From: Senegalia massiliensis | Lineage (GTDB): Bacteria; Bacillota; Clostridia; Tissierellales; SIT17 | Reading direction: 5' to 3' | Assembly: GCF_900626135.1 (NCBI RefSeq) | Contig: NZ_LR130786.1 | Coordinates: 62,001 to 126,000, forward strand | Length of the DNA stretch: 64,000 nucleotides | In this document: piece after piece, positions 46,443-55,392 of the stretch | Layout of the letters: each line of letters starts with the position of its first letter | How positions within the stretch are numbered: position 1 is the first letter of the stretch | The notes under the pieces: generated by a model | The model's database searches: none | What the model was told of the DNA's origin: nothing | What the model saw: the letters and a program-made list of their open reading frames with translations, nothing else | Program-made: the position numbers and the translations under genes

Positions 46443-47530
46443 TATTTTTCGCCCCCTTCAAAATATTTCTTTTGACTTTCATATTGTTCTTCTAAGTTTG
46501 GTGTCATTTTGCTATAAGTGTGTTGGAATATATCTTTCAGTTCAGTATCTGTACCTATCTTTTCTACTTTTTTAAATGTTTTTGTTACTATATCAGAATA
46601 CTCTTCTCTTAGTTTTTCGTCTTTTTCTGTTGACCATAGTCCTTTATCTATTAAATATTTTTGGAAACGAGTTAATGGATCTTTAAGTGCCCATTCTTCC
46701 ACTTCCTCATCTTTTCTATATATAGTTGGATCATCTGATGTAGTATGAGCACCAAGTCTATATGTTACAGCTTCAATAAGTGTCGGTCCTTCACCATTTC
46801 TTGCTCTTTCCACCGCTTCTTTAGTTACTGCATACATTGCTAAAATATCATTTCCATCAACTTGAATACCAGGAATTCCATAACTAATAGCTTTTTGTGC
46901 TAAAGTTTCAGAAGCTGTTTGCTTTTGCCTAGGTAATGATATGGCCCAACCATTGTTTTGTATTACAAATACATTTGGTGTTTTAAATACACCAGAGAAG
47001 TTTAATGCTTCATGAAATTCTCCTTCACTTGTTCCACCGTCTCCTACATAAGCAAGTGTTACATCTTTTTCACCTTTTATATTTGAAGCCATACCAATTC
47101 CTACAGCATGAGGTAATTGGGAAGCTATAGGTACAACCATTGGTAAAACCTTTTCATTTTCACTGAATTCACTTCCTCTTTCATTTCCGTACCAATAAAG
47201 ATAAAATTTTTCAAGTGAAACACCTTTATACAACCAAGCACCTAATTCTCTAAATGCTGGTACAAGCCAATCTTCTTTTTCTATAGCTGCAGCTGAACCT
47301 ATTTGAGCTGCTTCTTGACCTTTGTTTGGCGCATAGGTAAGCATTCTTCCTTGTCTTTGATATTGAAGTGCTTTTGAATCTGCAATTCTTGAAAGTAACA
47401 TGGTTTTATACATTTCTATTAATTTATCATCTGATATTTCAGGCAAAATATCTTCTCTTACTATTTCACCTTCTTTATTTAATATACTAATCATTTCGTC
47501 CTCTAAAGGATTAAATTTATCTATTATCAT
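46442..47530 (-). CDS. pdhA: Pyruvate dehydrogenase E1 component, alpha subunit
   Basis: A 362-residue E1 alpha subunit, first gene of the four-gene complex operon. The N-terminal pattern (DDKLIEMYKTMLLSRIADSKALQYQRQGR) and the thiamine diphosphate motif GDGGTSEGEFHEALNFSG with the terminal NN in VIQNNGWAIS are clear. RLGAHTTSDDPTIYR is the phosphorylation-loop region. The length and N-terminus fit Bacillus PdhA. A complete lipoyl-dependent pyruvate dehydrogenase is less common in strict anaerobes, which mostly use ferredoxin oxidoreductases. Confidence 0.93.
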   Translation of the reverse strand: MIIDKFNPLEDEMISILNKEGEIVREDILPEISDDKLIEMYKTMLLSRIADSKALQYQRQGRMLTYAPNKGQEAAQIGSAAAIEKEDWLVPAFRELGAWLYKGVSLEKFYLYWYGNERGSEFSENEKVLPMVVPIASQLPHAVGIGMASNIKGEKDVTLAYVGDGGTSEGEFHEALNFSGVFKTPNVFVIQNNGWAISLPRQKQTASETLAQKAISYGIPGIQVDGNDILAMYAVTKEAVERARNGEGPTLIEAVTYRLGAHTTSDDPTIYRKDEEVEEWALKDPLTRFQKYLIDKGLWSTEKDEKLREEYSDIVTKTFKKVEKIGTDTELKDIFQHTYSKMTPNLEEQYESQKKYFEGGEK

Positions 47531-47644
47531 GGATTTTGAAACCTCCTTTATATATTCTATTTTTTAAATACCCCAATCCTTATAAATTTAACAGTATATT
47601 TCATTACATTAATTTATTATATGCAATTATTCATATAAAAAAAC

Positions 47645-47670
47645 AGAGTAAACCTAAAAAGGTTTACTCT
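47645..47670 (-). terminator. Terminator after the phosphoglucomutase gene
   Basis: AGAGTAAACC, loop TAAAAA, and its complement, followed on the minus strand by a T run. It overlaps the gene's last codons. Confidence 0.85.
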
Positions 47671-49388
47671 ATACTATTTAATTTATTTAATACATTTTCT
47701 TTTATATTATTTACTTTTATTTCAGCATCTTTTTTATCTTTACCTTTAGCATAAATATATATCTTTATTTTAGGTTCTGTTCCTGATGGTCTTATGGCAT
47801 ACCAAGACTCATTATCCATTTCATATTTTAAGGCATTTGTTTTATTTATCTCTATTTTTTCTTCTTTATTATTTAATAAATCTTTTCTTATAGAGTTTTC
47901 ATAATCTGTAATATTAATTAATTTTGCCCCTTCTATATCTGTTAAATATTCATCTTCATAAGTCTTCATCATTCTTGATATTCTTTCTTGACCTTCAATT
48001 CCTTCTAAAACAAGTGAAAATAAATCTTCACTATAATACCCATATTCTCTATAAATTTCATCTAAAACTTCCAATAAATTTTTACCATTTTGTTTATAAT
48101 ATGCCGCTGCCTCTGCTATTAACATTGAAGCTATTACACCATCTTTATCTCTTACAAAAGTATCATATACATAACCTATACTTTCTTCATATCCAAATAT
48201 AAAAGTTTTTTCTCCTGTTTTTTCAAATTCATTTGCTTTTGCACAAATGTTTTTAAAACCTGTAAGTGTATTTATAGTTTCTATTCCAAAAGCTTTAGCT
48301 ATATTTTTGCCTAAATCACCTGTAACTATGGATTTAACTATAACTCCATTCTCTGGCAATTCATCTTTATCTTTTAATCCTTCTAATATATAATTTATAA
48401 GAATTGCTCCTGTTTGATTTCCATTTATAGATACATATTCATTGTTATTATCTTTTACCATACAAGCCATACGATCACAATCTGGATCATTAGCTATAAG
48501 TATATCTGCATCCTTTTCTTTTCCTAAATTAATTGCATATTTAAAAGCTTTAGTATCTTCAGGATTTGGATAACCTACTGTAGCAAATGTAGGATCTGGT
48601 TCAGATTGTTCTTCCACTACATATACATTTTTGAAACCACTTTCATCTAATACACGAGTAACCGGTATGTGCCCTGTACCATTGAGTGGTGTATATACTA
48701 TTTTTATATCTTTATTAACATTACTTCTTATAGATGACTTTTTAACTTTTGAAAGATATTCATCATCAATATCTTTTCCGATTATTTCTAATAATCCTTT
48801 TTCTTTTGCTTCTTTTTCATCCATAGCTTTGATTCCAGCAATATCCTCAATTCCAGATATTTTTTCTGTAACCCTTTCAGCTATATCAAACAATATTTGA
48901 CTGCCCTCTTTCCAATATACTTTATAGCCATTATATTCTTTAGGGTTATGGCTTGCTGTTACAACTATACCAGCTTGTGTTTTAAATCTTCTTACTGCAT
49001 AAGAAAGTTCAGGAGTAGGTCTTATATCCTCAAATAAATATACTTTAATACCATTATTTGCAAGAACAAGTGATGCTATTTTTGCAAATTCATCAGATTT
49101 ATGTCTTACGTCATAAGCTATAGCTACTCCTTTATTACATGCTTCTTCTCCTTCTTCTTTTATTACTTCTGCAAGAGCTTGAGTTGTAAGGGATATAACA
49201 TACTTATTCATTCTATTAGTTCCTGCACCCATTTTACCTCTTAATCCTGCCGTTCCAAAAGCTAGGTCTGTATAAAATCTTTCTTCTATTTCTTCTTTAT
49301 TATTTTCTATACTTCTTAATTCTTTTTTAGTTTTTTCATCAATATTTTCATTTTCTAACCAATGATTATATTTTTCTAACCATTTCAT
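47664..49388 (-). CDS. pgcA: Phosphoglucomutase/phosphomannomutase
   Basis: A 574-residue alpha-D-phosphohexomutase interconverting glucose-1- and glucose-6-phosphate, feeding cell-wall and teichoic acid sugars. The phosphoserine loop is VTASHNPKEYNGYK near residue 145, the metal loop NDPDCDRMA, the sugar loop GYEESIGY and the phosphate-binding loop RPSGTEPKIK near the C-terminus. The size and pattern match the Gram-positive PgcA/YhxB type. The ATG at 49388 is preferred to a GTG three codons upstream that overlaps the GAAGGTG ribosome site. Confidence 0.94.
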   Translation of the reverse strand: MKWLEKYNHWLENENIDEKTKKELRSIENNKEEIEERFYTDLAFGTAGLRGKMGAGTNRMNKYVISLTTQALAEVIKEEGEEACNKGVAIAYDVRHKSDEFAKIASLVLANNGIKVYLFEDIRPTPELSYAVRRFKTQAGIVVTASHNPKEYNGYKVYWKEGSQILFDIAERVTEKISGIEDIAGIKAMDEKEAKEKGLLEIIGKDIDDEYLSKVKKSSIRSNVNKDIKIVYTPLNGTGHIPVTRVLDESGFKNVYVVEEQSEPDPTFATVGYPNPEDTKAFKYAINLGKEKDADILIANDPDCDRMACMVKDNNNEYVSINGNQTGAILINYILEGLKDKDELPENGVIVKSIVTGDLGKNIAKAFGIETINTLTGFKNICAKANEFEKTGEKTFIFGYEESIGYVYDTFVRDKDGVIASMLIAEAAAYYKQNGKNLLEVLDEIYREYGYYSEDLFSLVLEGIEGQERISRMMKTYEDEYLTDIEGAKLINITDYENSIRKDLLNNKEEKIEINKTNALKYEMDNESWYAIRPSGTEPKIKIYIYAKGKDKKDAEIKVNNIKENVLNKLNSIE

Positions 49389-49451
49389 ATTAGTCACCTT
49401 CCTATATGTAATATAGTTTAATTTTACCCTATTTTTAATAATTAATCAAAA

Positions 49452-49479
49452 AAATAACTACAATTTCTTGTAGTTATTT
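49452..49479 (-). terminator. Terminator after the DUF2179 gene
   Basis: AAATAACTACAA, loop TTTC, TTGTAGTTATTT with a T-rich tail on the minus strand. It covers the stop codon. Confidence 0.82.
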
Positions 49480-49980
49480 CCTTATTCCATATCCCCCATA
49501 TATTACTTTAGTATCATTAACTGATATAACAGTAGGTATATTTGTATCATCAATAAGTTTTAATATTTCACCTTTTCTTCTTCTCTTTGCATGAATTATA
49601 AGTAAATTTCTTGACTTTTCAATACCTTCTGCATCTACCACAGTAACTCCAATTTTTTTATTTCTTAAAATATTTGCAAGTTTTTTACCATTCTCTTCTG
49701 TAGCAATTATATTTATAGTCATAAGACCTACAGCCAATTTCTCTTCTATAAATGAACCGACATAATTTCCACATGCAAATCCTAATGAGTAAACTATCAT
49801 TCTTAATGGGTCATCTTGAATCCCATCAAGTACACTTCCAATAAGCCCTAGCCAAATTGCTACTTCAAAAAAACCTATAATTGAACCGTATACCTTTTCT
49901 CCTTTAGTTATAAACACTACTCTTAAAGTCATAAATGATACTTCAATTATCTTTGCGAAAAAAATAAATAAATAAATCAT
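49474..49980 (-). CDS. DUF2179 membrane protein (UPF0316, YebE-like)
   Basis: A 168-residue protein with three N-terminal membrane segments (IYLFIFFAKIIEVSFMTLRV, VAIWLGLIGSVLDGI, VYSLGFACGNYVGSFI) and a soluble C-terminal DUF2179 domain of about 80 residues, which often binds nucleotides or forms oligomers. Length and order fit the UPF0316 family. No function is established. The ribosome site AAGGGG is close to the start. Confidence 0.88.
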   Translation of the reverse strand: MIYLFIFFAKIIEVSFMTLRVVFITKGEKVYGSIIGFFEVAIWLGLIGSVLDGIQDDPLRMIVYSLGFACGNYVGSFIEEKLAVGLMTINIIATEENGKKLANILRNKKIGVTVVDAEGIEKSRNLLIIHAKRRRKGEILKLIDDTNIPTVISVNDTKVIYGGYGIRK

Positions 49981-50001
49981 TAATATCCCCTTAATTTTAT
50001 A

Positions 50002-50250
50002 TTATTTAAAAATCAAATCAATTAGAGTGTCAACCTCATCTTTTGTCATATCTTTTAAATCAGCATCACAATATACTGCATATTCTTCTTTTAAAAATGC
50101 TAAGATATTTTTAATTTTTGCCTCTGTCAAACTTTTGTTAAATCTGTTTAAATTTATTTTAAAAGTATAAAAATCATACTCATTTTTAAAATCTACACCT
50201 TTAAATAAATCCTTTGATGAAATTTTCTTGTTTACTAATTGAACGTTCAC
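50002..50250 (-). CDS. Small hypothetical protein
   Basis: An 82-residue soluble protein with a GTG start after AAGGAG. The sequence is strand-helix mixed (YDFYTFKINLNRFNKS, AKIKNILAFLKEEYAVY) and acidic at the end. No family known. It lies 21 bases before the DUF2179 gene, so they may share a transcript. Confidence 0.6.
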   Translation of the reverse strand: MNVQLVNKKISSKDLFKGVDFKNEYDFYTFKINLNRFNKSLTEAKIKNILAFLKEEYAVYCDADLKDMTKDEVDTLIDLIFK

Positions 50251-50357
50251 TTTTTCTTCTCCTTATTTACATAAATATTTAATAAAATGTATTATGAAAT
50301 AAATTATAACTATTTAGTTTTAATAAATCAATATAAAAAATATATATTTATAAAAAA

Positions 50358-50939
50358 TTATTTAGTTTTTTTATTAAAATCTGAAATTATTTCATTAGAT
50401 AACTTTTCCATATTAATGCCTCTATCCATACTTTGTTTTCTGATTCTATTATAGGCTTCATCTTCAGAAATTTTATATTTTTCTATTAATATTATTTTAG
50501 CTTTATTAATAATTTTTCTTGATTCTAATTTTAAGTTTAAATCTTCAATTTTTTTTTCTAAATCTTTGATTCTATTAGAATTAATAAGTGCAAATTCTAC
50601 CATTTGGTATAAATTTTCATTTATTATAGGTTTTTTAATATAACTATATATTTTCATAGTTTCTATTTGCTTTAGAAATGTAGAGCTTAAGTTATTAGTC
50701 ATATAAAGTACAGTAGAGATATTATCTTCTTCTATTATATTACCTACCTTAAAACTATTCATACCCCATAAATTCACATCTAAAATCACAATATCAGGAT
50801 ATATTGTTCTAGCAAGTCTTAAAGTTTCTAATCCATTTGTAGCTTCATAAACTTTATATCCTCTTTTATATAAGAGATTTTTTATGTTTTTCCGAATATA
50901 TTCACTACTATCACAGATTAAAATTTGTCCTTTAGACAT
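50358..50939 (-). CDS. Response regulator with ANTAR RNA-binding domain
   Basis: A 193-residue protein. Residues 1-120 are a receiver domain with the phosphoacceptor Asp in DIVILDVNLWG and the conserved Lys in YIKKPI. A coiled coil (IKDLEKKIEDLNLKLESR) leads to an ANTAR domain (residues 135-190, KAKIILIEKYKISEDEAYNRIRKQ). ANTAR proteins bind paired RNA hairpins and prevent transcription termination. It is the gene after glnA, whose leader holds a terminator with an adjacent motif, so it probably regulates glutamine synthetase. Confidence 0.92.
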   Translation of the reverse strand: MSKGQILICDSSEYIRKNIKNLLYKRGYKVYEATNGLETLRLARTIYPDIVILDVNLWGMNSFKVGNIIEEDNISTVLYMTNNLSSTFLKQIETMKIYSYIKKPIINENLYQMVEFALINSNRIKDLEKKIEDLNLKLESRKIINKAKIILIEKYKISEDEAYNRIRKQSMDRGINMEKLSNEIISDFNKKTK

Positions 50940-51001
50940 ATATAATCACTCCAGAAATTCAAATATATATTTATTATATTTATATATATTAAATTATACA
51001 A

Positions 51002-52333
51002 CTAAAACTTCATTAAATATCTATCAATTTCCCACTCTGTTACAAATTTAGAATATTTATTCCATTCATAAAGTGCAGCATCAATAGTTCTTTCATATAA
51101 ATGATTTCCAAGTGCTTTTTTCATAAATTCATCTTTAGAAAATTCTATAAGTGCTTCTTTTAAATTTGTAGGTAATCTATCAATACCTTGATCTCTTAAA
51201 TCTTGTTCTTCCATATCATATAAGTTGTTCTTTACACCATTTGTTGGTCTAATATTATTTTTAATTCCATCAACACCTGACTTTAACGTTACAGCAAGGG
51301 CCAAATATGGATTAGCTGATGGATCTGGACTTCTAAGTTCTATTCTAGTTGAAGCTCCTTTTTTAGAAGGTATTCTTATAAGTGGGCTTCTATTTCCTTC
51401 AGCCCATGCTATCATAACAGGTGCCTCATATCCAGCTACCAATCTTTTATATGAGTTTATAGTAGGATTTGTTATAGCTGTAAAAGCTTTTGCATGTGTT
51501 AATAAACCACCTAAAAAATTATATGCTACATCTGTAAATTGCATTTTATCATTCTCATCATAAAAAGCATTTGTTCCATCTAAATGAGCAAGTGAAATAT
51601 TTAAATGCATTCCAGATCCAGCCATGTTGTTCTTCGGCTTAGGCATGAATGTAGCGTGTAATCCATGTCTTTGGGCTACTATTCTTACTACCATTTTAAA
51701 AGTCATTATATTATCAGCTGTAGTTACTGCATCTGCATATTCAAAGTCTATTTCATGTTGTCCAGGAGCATTTTCATGGTGGGAAGCCTCTATATTAAAT
51801 CCCATTTTTTTAAGTGTTATAATCATATCTTTCCTGGCACTTCCACCTAAATCTGCAGGAGCTAAATCAAAATATCCAGCATTATCATGTGTATTTAAGG
51901 AAGGTTCGCCTTTTTCGTCAGTATGGAATAAAAAGAATTCACATTCAGGTCCTACATTCATAGTATATCCCATTTCTTTTGCCTCATTTACAGTTCTTTT
52001 CAAGGCATTCCTAGGACAACCTTCAAATGGAGTTCCATCTGAATTATATACATCACATATCAATCTTGCCTCTTTATATTCTCCTGACCATGGAAATATT
52101 CTAAAAGTATCTAAATCAGGTCTCAAATACATATCAGACTCATCGATTCTAACAAATCCATCTATTGATGAACCATCAAACATTATTTCATTATCAAGAG
52201 CTTTCTCAAATTGTTCACAAGTTATAGAAATATTCTTCATAACCCCCATAATATCTGTAAATTGAAGGTGTATAAACTCCACATTTTCTTTTTTCACTAA
52301 TTCCATTAAGTGTTCTTTAGTATATTTTTTCAT
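51002..52333 (-). CDS. glnA: Glutamine synthetase type I
   Basis: A 443-residue type I-alpha (Gram-positive) enzyme making glutamine from glutamate, ammonia and ATP. Landmarks in order are FTDIMGVMKN, MFDGSSIDGF, the GPECEFFLF metal site, NAPGQHEIDFEYADA, MPKPKNNMAGSGMHLN, NPTINSYKRL and RIELRSPDPSANPYLA. The size excludes the longer GSIII. No adenylylation insert is evident. The AGGAGG site is strong. Downstream of a leader with a terminator, and followed by the ANTAR regulator gene. Confidence 0.96.
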   Translation of the reverse strand: MKKYTKEHLMELVKKENVEFIHLQFTDIMGVMKNISITCEQFEKALDNEIMFDGSSIDGFVRIDESDMYLRPDLDTFRIFPWSGEYKEARLICDVYNSDGTPFEGCPRNALKRTVNEAKEMGYTMNVGPECEFFLFHTDEKGEPSLNTHDNAGYFDLAPADLGGSARKDMIITLKKMGFNIEASHHENAPGQHEIDFEYADAVTTADNIMTFKMVVRIVAQRHGLHATFMPKPKNNMAGSGMHLNISLAHLDGTNAFYDENDKMQFTDVAYNFLGGLLTHAKAFTAITNPTINSYKRLVAGYEAPVMIAWAEGNRSPLIRIPSKKGASTRIELRSPDPSANPYLALAVTLKSGVDGIKNNIRPTNGVKNNLYDMEEQDLRDQGIDRLPTNLKEALIEFSKDEFMKKALGNHLYERTIDAALYEWNKYSKFVTEWEIDRYLMKF

Positions 52334-52363
52334 ATTCTCCTCCTATTATAGACAATAAAAAAG

Positions 52364-52466
52364 GTCCAAAACAAAAGGGTTTATATACCCCTTTATTTTG
52401 GACGCCATTGCCCTAAAATTATTTTTTTATAGTATATATTATAAAACTATATAATATATTTTGCAA
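52364..52466 (-). promoter_or_regulatory. glnA promoter and leader with intrinsic terminator and candidate ANTAR target
   Basis: On the minus strand TTGCAA (52461-52466) and TATAAT (52438-52443) are 17 bases apart. About 25 bases later comes AGGGCAATGGCG (near 52404-52416), overlapping the foot of a long hairpin that begins GTCCAAAATAAAGGGG and closes with CCCTTTTGTTTTGGAC (52364-52403), followed by a T run. This is a terminator ahead of glnA that an ANTAR protein could disable. The hexaloop details were not folded. Confidence 0.78.
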
Positions 52467-52499
52467 TAGTTTATATACTTTTTTTTCATTTAATATATT

Positions 52500-53258
52500 T
52501 TACTGCTCTATTAGGTTATCTATATTTAATTCCATCTCTGTAGTATAATTTTTAGCTATTGCATATTCTCTTAATACTTTATATAGTTCTGCATAAGTAG
52601 CATTCACATAAGGAAATACAAAAAATATACCCACTATAAATAATAGTACTCCTAATAAATACCAACCTATAAATGAAAGATCTAAAATAAACATATCAAA
52701 TTTATGTCCTCTAGTCATATCTTGACTAAGTTCTATTGCTCTTTTAGCTCCTATATTAGGATTGTCACTTAATATATATGGTACCATGCTATAAGAATAT
52801 CCTTTGATTATTCCAGGTATTATTAATAACAAATACCACAAGAAATTATATACTCCTCTTAAAAGCATAGTTTTAATTGTATCTAAATATATTCCTTTTT
52901 CAAATATGTATCCTAAATAATTCATATTAAATTCGTATTCAGTAGAACTTACAAAGTATCTTTTACCTCCTACTTCAAGTGGATATCCAAGAAATATTCT
53001 AAAAATCATAACAACAGCAATAACTGATAAAGCTACAAATAATATAATAAATATTATTTCTGGAAAAATTTCACTAGGAATTGAATTTGTATTATTGCTA
53101 AATTCATTGCTACCACTAGTAGCTCCTCCAGATCCTCCTCCAGAAAACCAATTGTTTCCTCCAGCTAAAGCAATTACTATACTTACAATAAATGCTTTCC
53201 AATAAGATTTTTTAAGTACAGCTTTTGCATTTAACTTTAATTCACTTCTAGACCACAT
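52500..53258 (-). CDS. DUF975 family membrane protein
   Basis: A 252-residue protein with the DUF975 layout: N-terminal MWSRSELKLNAKAVLKKSYWKAF followed by five or six membrane segments, for example EIIFIILFVALSVIAVVMIF and LLFIVGIFFVFPYV. The middle motif YDLRFLEDVSFIGWYLL-like region (DMFILDLSFIGWYLLG) is characteristic. Function unknown. The start follows AAAAGGGGTG. Upstream a shared hairpin separates it from the symporter gene. Confidence 0.85.
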   Translation of the reverse strand: MWSRSELKLNAKAVLKKSYWKAFIVSIVIALAGGNNWFSGGGSGGATSGSNEFSNNTNSIPSEIFPEIIFIILFVALSVIAVVMIFRIFLGYPLEVGGKRYFVSSTEYEFNMNYLGYIFEKGIYLDTIKTMLLRGVYNFLWYLLLIIPGIIKGYSYSMVPYILSDNPNIGAKRAIELSQDMTRGHKFDMFILDLSFIGWYLLGVLLFIVGIFFVFPYVNATYAELYKVLREYAIAKNYTTEMELNIDNLIEQ

Positions 53259-53334
53259 ACTATCACCCCTTTTTTACTATTATATTAATATATATCCATA
53301 AATAACTATTATACTAAATATTTTATTAAATTAA

Positions 53335-53370
53335 AAAAGATTTGTCATATCAAGATATGACAAATCTTTT
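53335..53370. terminator. Bidirectional hairpin between the symporter and DUF975 genes
   Basis: AAAAGATTTGTCATATC and its complement around an AA loop, A/T-rich on both sides, at the end of the symporter gene. Confidence 0.85.
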
Positions 53371-53374
53371 TATA

Positions 53375-54550
53375 TCATACTTTTTCTTTTTTGGTCATTT
53401 TTGCAAATTTGTTTATAATTATTGCAATAGCCCCATCACCTGTTACATTTGTTGCAGTACCAAAACTATCTTGCGCAAAATGAAGTGCTATCATAAGAGC
53501 TTGTTTTTGAGCACCAAATCCAAGCATTGTTTCTAATAATCCTAATGCAGCAACTACTCCTCCTCCTGGTATTCCTGGAGCTGCAACCATAGTTACACCG
53601 AGCATAAGTATAAATGGGAACATTGTAGCAAAGGTAGGAGTAGTTCCATTCATTAACATTACACCCATAGAAGCAAGCACTAGAGTAATAGTATCTCCTG
53701 CAAGATGAATTGTAGCACCAAGAGGAATTACAAAGTCAATTATATCTTCATCTAAATCATTCTTCTTTGCAGATTGTATAGTTACAGGTATAGTAGCCGC
53801 TGATGATTGAGTTCCTAAAGCTGTAAAATACGCTGGTAACATATTCTTTATACTCTTTACAGGGCTTTTTCCAGTATAGAAAAAAGCTATAGAATATTGA
53901 ACAATAATATATATAATTTGAAGTGTTATTAATAATATAAATACTGATGAAAAAGTTTTTATTGTATTAAATATTTCACCAGTAGCTGTTATTTTAGAAA
54001 ATATACTTGCTATATATGGTGGAATAAGAGGGATTAATACATAGTTTATTACGCCTTGAATAATAGATTGAAAATCTTGCATAACTTCTAATAATTTTTG
54101 TCTTTTAATATAAGCCATCCCAAGACCTAATACAAAAGCTGTTACAAGTGCAGTCATAACTCCCATCATGGGATCTATCGTTATTTCAAAATATGGAGAT
54201 ACATTTACTTCACTAGTTGATGCCAAATCACCACTTGTTATTACATTTGGAAGTATTGCAGAACCTATAAAAAATGCCATTACACCTGCTACAACGGCTG
54301 ATACATATGCAAATAAAGCTGTTATACCAAGTAATTTCCCTGCTCCTCTACCAAGTTCAGCAATACCTGGAGCTACAAATCCAATTATTACTAAAGGAAT
54401 AATAAAGTTTAAAAAATTACTAAATATGTTTCCAAAAGTACTAAGAAATCTAACTACAATAAAGTTTCCTAATTGCTTTGAAATAAGACCAATAATAATA
54501 CCTAAAATGATTCCTATGATTAGTTTAGGCAGCAATCCAATTTTTTTCAT
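53375..54550 (-). CDS. Dicarboxylate/amino acid:cation symporter (DAACS family)
   Basis: A transporter of about 391 residues and eight membrane segments with two re-entrant loops. Family marks are IIPLVIIGFVAPGI, the serine-rich loop ALGTQSSAATIPVTIQ, PLGATIHLAGDTITLVL and the C-terminal AQDSFGTATNVTGDGAIAII. It takes up glutamate, aspartate, serine or dicarboxylates with sodium or protons. The start is set at the ATG at 54550 (MKKIGLLPKL), since GGAAGTG lies close ahead. Substrate cannot be fixed. Confidence 0.92.
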   Translation of the reverse strand: MKKIGLLPKLIIGIILGIIIGLISKQLGNFIVVRFLSTFGNIFSNFLNFIIPLVIIGFVAPGIAELGRGAGKLLGITALFAYVSAVVAGVMAFFIGSAILPNVITSGDLASTSEVNVSPYFEITIDPMMGVMTALVTAFVLGLGMAYIKRQKLLEVMQDFQSIIQGVINYVLIPLIPPYIASIFSKITATGEIFNTIKTFSSVFILLITLQIIYIIVQYSIAFFYTGKSPVKSIKNMLPAYFTALGTQSSAATIPVTIQSAKKNDLDEDIIDFVIPLGATIHLAGDTITLVLASMGVMLMNGTTPTFATMFPFILMLGVTMVAAPGIPGGGVVAALGLLETMLGFGAQKQALMIALHFAQDSFGTATNVTGDGAIAIIINKFAKMTKKEKV

Positions 54551-54704
54551 CTTTTCACTTCCTTTTCTATATTTTTTGAAAATTCTTATAAACATTATAA
54601 TTTATTTTCCAGTTATATGCAAGAAATTTTTAAAATAATATTGATTGGGTATACTCTATTGTAACTGAAAATTAATATTTTTTTATTTAAAAGAGGTGAA
54701 AATA

Positions 54705-55355
54705 ATGGAAAGAAAATTTATGTTAAAGATAAAATTAATTGCTGTCATATTAATATTTATTCTATCTCCAAATTTTATGTTTGCTGAAAAATTTAATTCA
54801 TATCCAAATATTAAAAACAATTTAATTACAATGCCTAAATATTTTCATAATAAGTCAATACTTTATAAAAATAATGATTTTAATATGAAATATAAAATTA
54901 GTGATGGAAAAATATATCCTATAGGAGTTTTAGGAGTTAATACTGATAATTATAATAAAAATAATTTAAATGAATATAAAATTTATTCTTACGATGACTT
55001 TTATTGGCTATCTAGAATAATACATGCTGAATCTAAAGGTGAATCTTATGATGGGAAAGTAGCTGTAGGGAGCGTTGTTATGAATAGAGTAAATTCAAAT
55101 AAATTTCCTGACACTATTAAAGAAGTAATATTTGAACAAAATAAAAACACATCACAATTCACTCCAGTTTCAACTGGTTCTATTATTAATACTCCATCAG
55201 AAGATAGTATGAAAGCAGCTCTAGATGCTTTAGAAGGTAAAAAACCAGTAGGTAATTCATTATTTTTTCTAAATCCAGATACTGCAAATTCAAATTGGAT
55301 AATTAATAATAGAGAATTCATATTAGAAATTGATAATCATATGTTCTACAAATAA
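54705..55355 (+). CDS. SleB-like cortex/cell wall hydrolase with signal peptide
   Basis: A 216-residue exported protein. A signal peptide (LKIKLIAVILIFILSPNFMFA) precedes a variable region of about 80 residues and a C-terminal hydrolase-2 domain of the SleB/CwlJ type. The catalytic Glu is in SRIIHAESKGESYDGKVAV, with GSVVMNRVNSNKFPDTI and FLNPDTANSNWI following. Such enzymes cut spore cortex during germination or peptidoglycan during sporulation, supporting a spore-forming host. The ATG at 54705 follows AGAGGTG. Confidence 0.9.
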   Translation: MERKFMLKIKLIAVILIFILSPNFMFAEKFNSYPNIKNNLITMPKYFHNKSILYKNNDFNMKYKISDGKIYPIGVLGVNTDNYNKNNLNEYKIYSYDDFYWLSRIIHAESKGESYDGKVAVGSVVMNRVNSNKFPDTIKEVIFEQNKNTSQFTPVSTGSIINTPSEDSMKAALDALEGKKPVGNSLFFLNPDTANSNWIINNREFILEIDNHMFYK

Positions 55356-55356
55356 T

Positions 55357-55392
55357 TAAAATACTGCACAAATTCATGTGCAGCATTTTAAT
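55357..55392. terminator. Hairpin between the converging SleB-like and hydrogenase genes
   Basis: TTAAAATACTGCAC and GTGCAGCATTTTAA form a stem with one A-C mismatch, A/T-rich outside; serves both converging genes. Confidence 0.75.

Noticed and set aside
51624-52265. Long plus-strand open frame opposite glnA
   Set aside because: Antisense shadow of a highly conserved gene; no ribosome site or family match.
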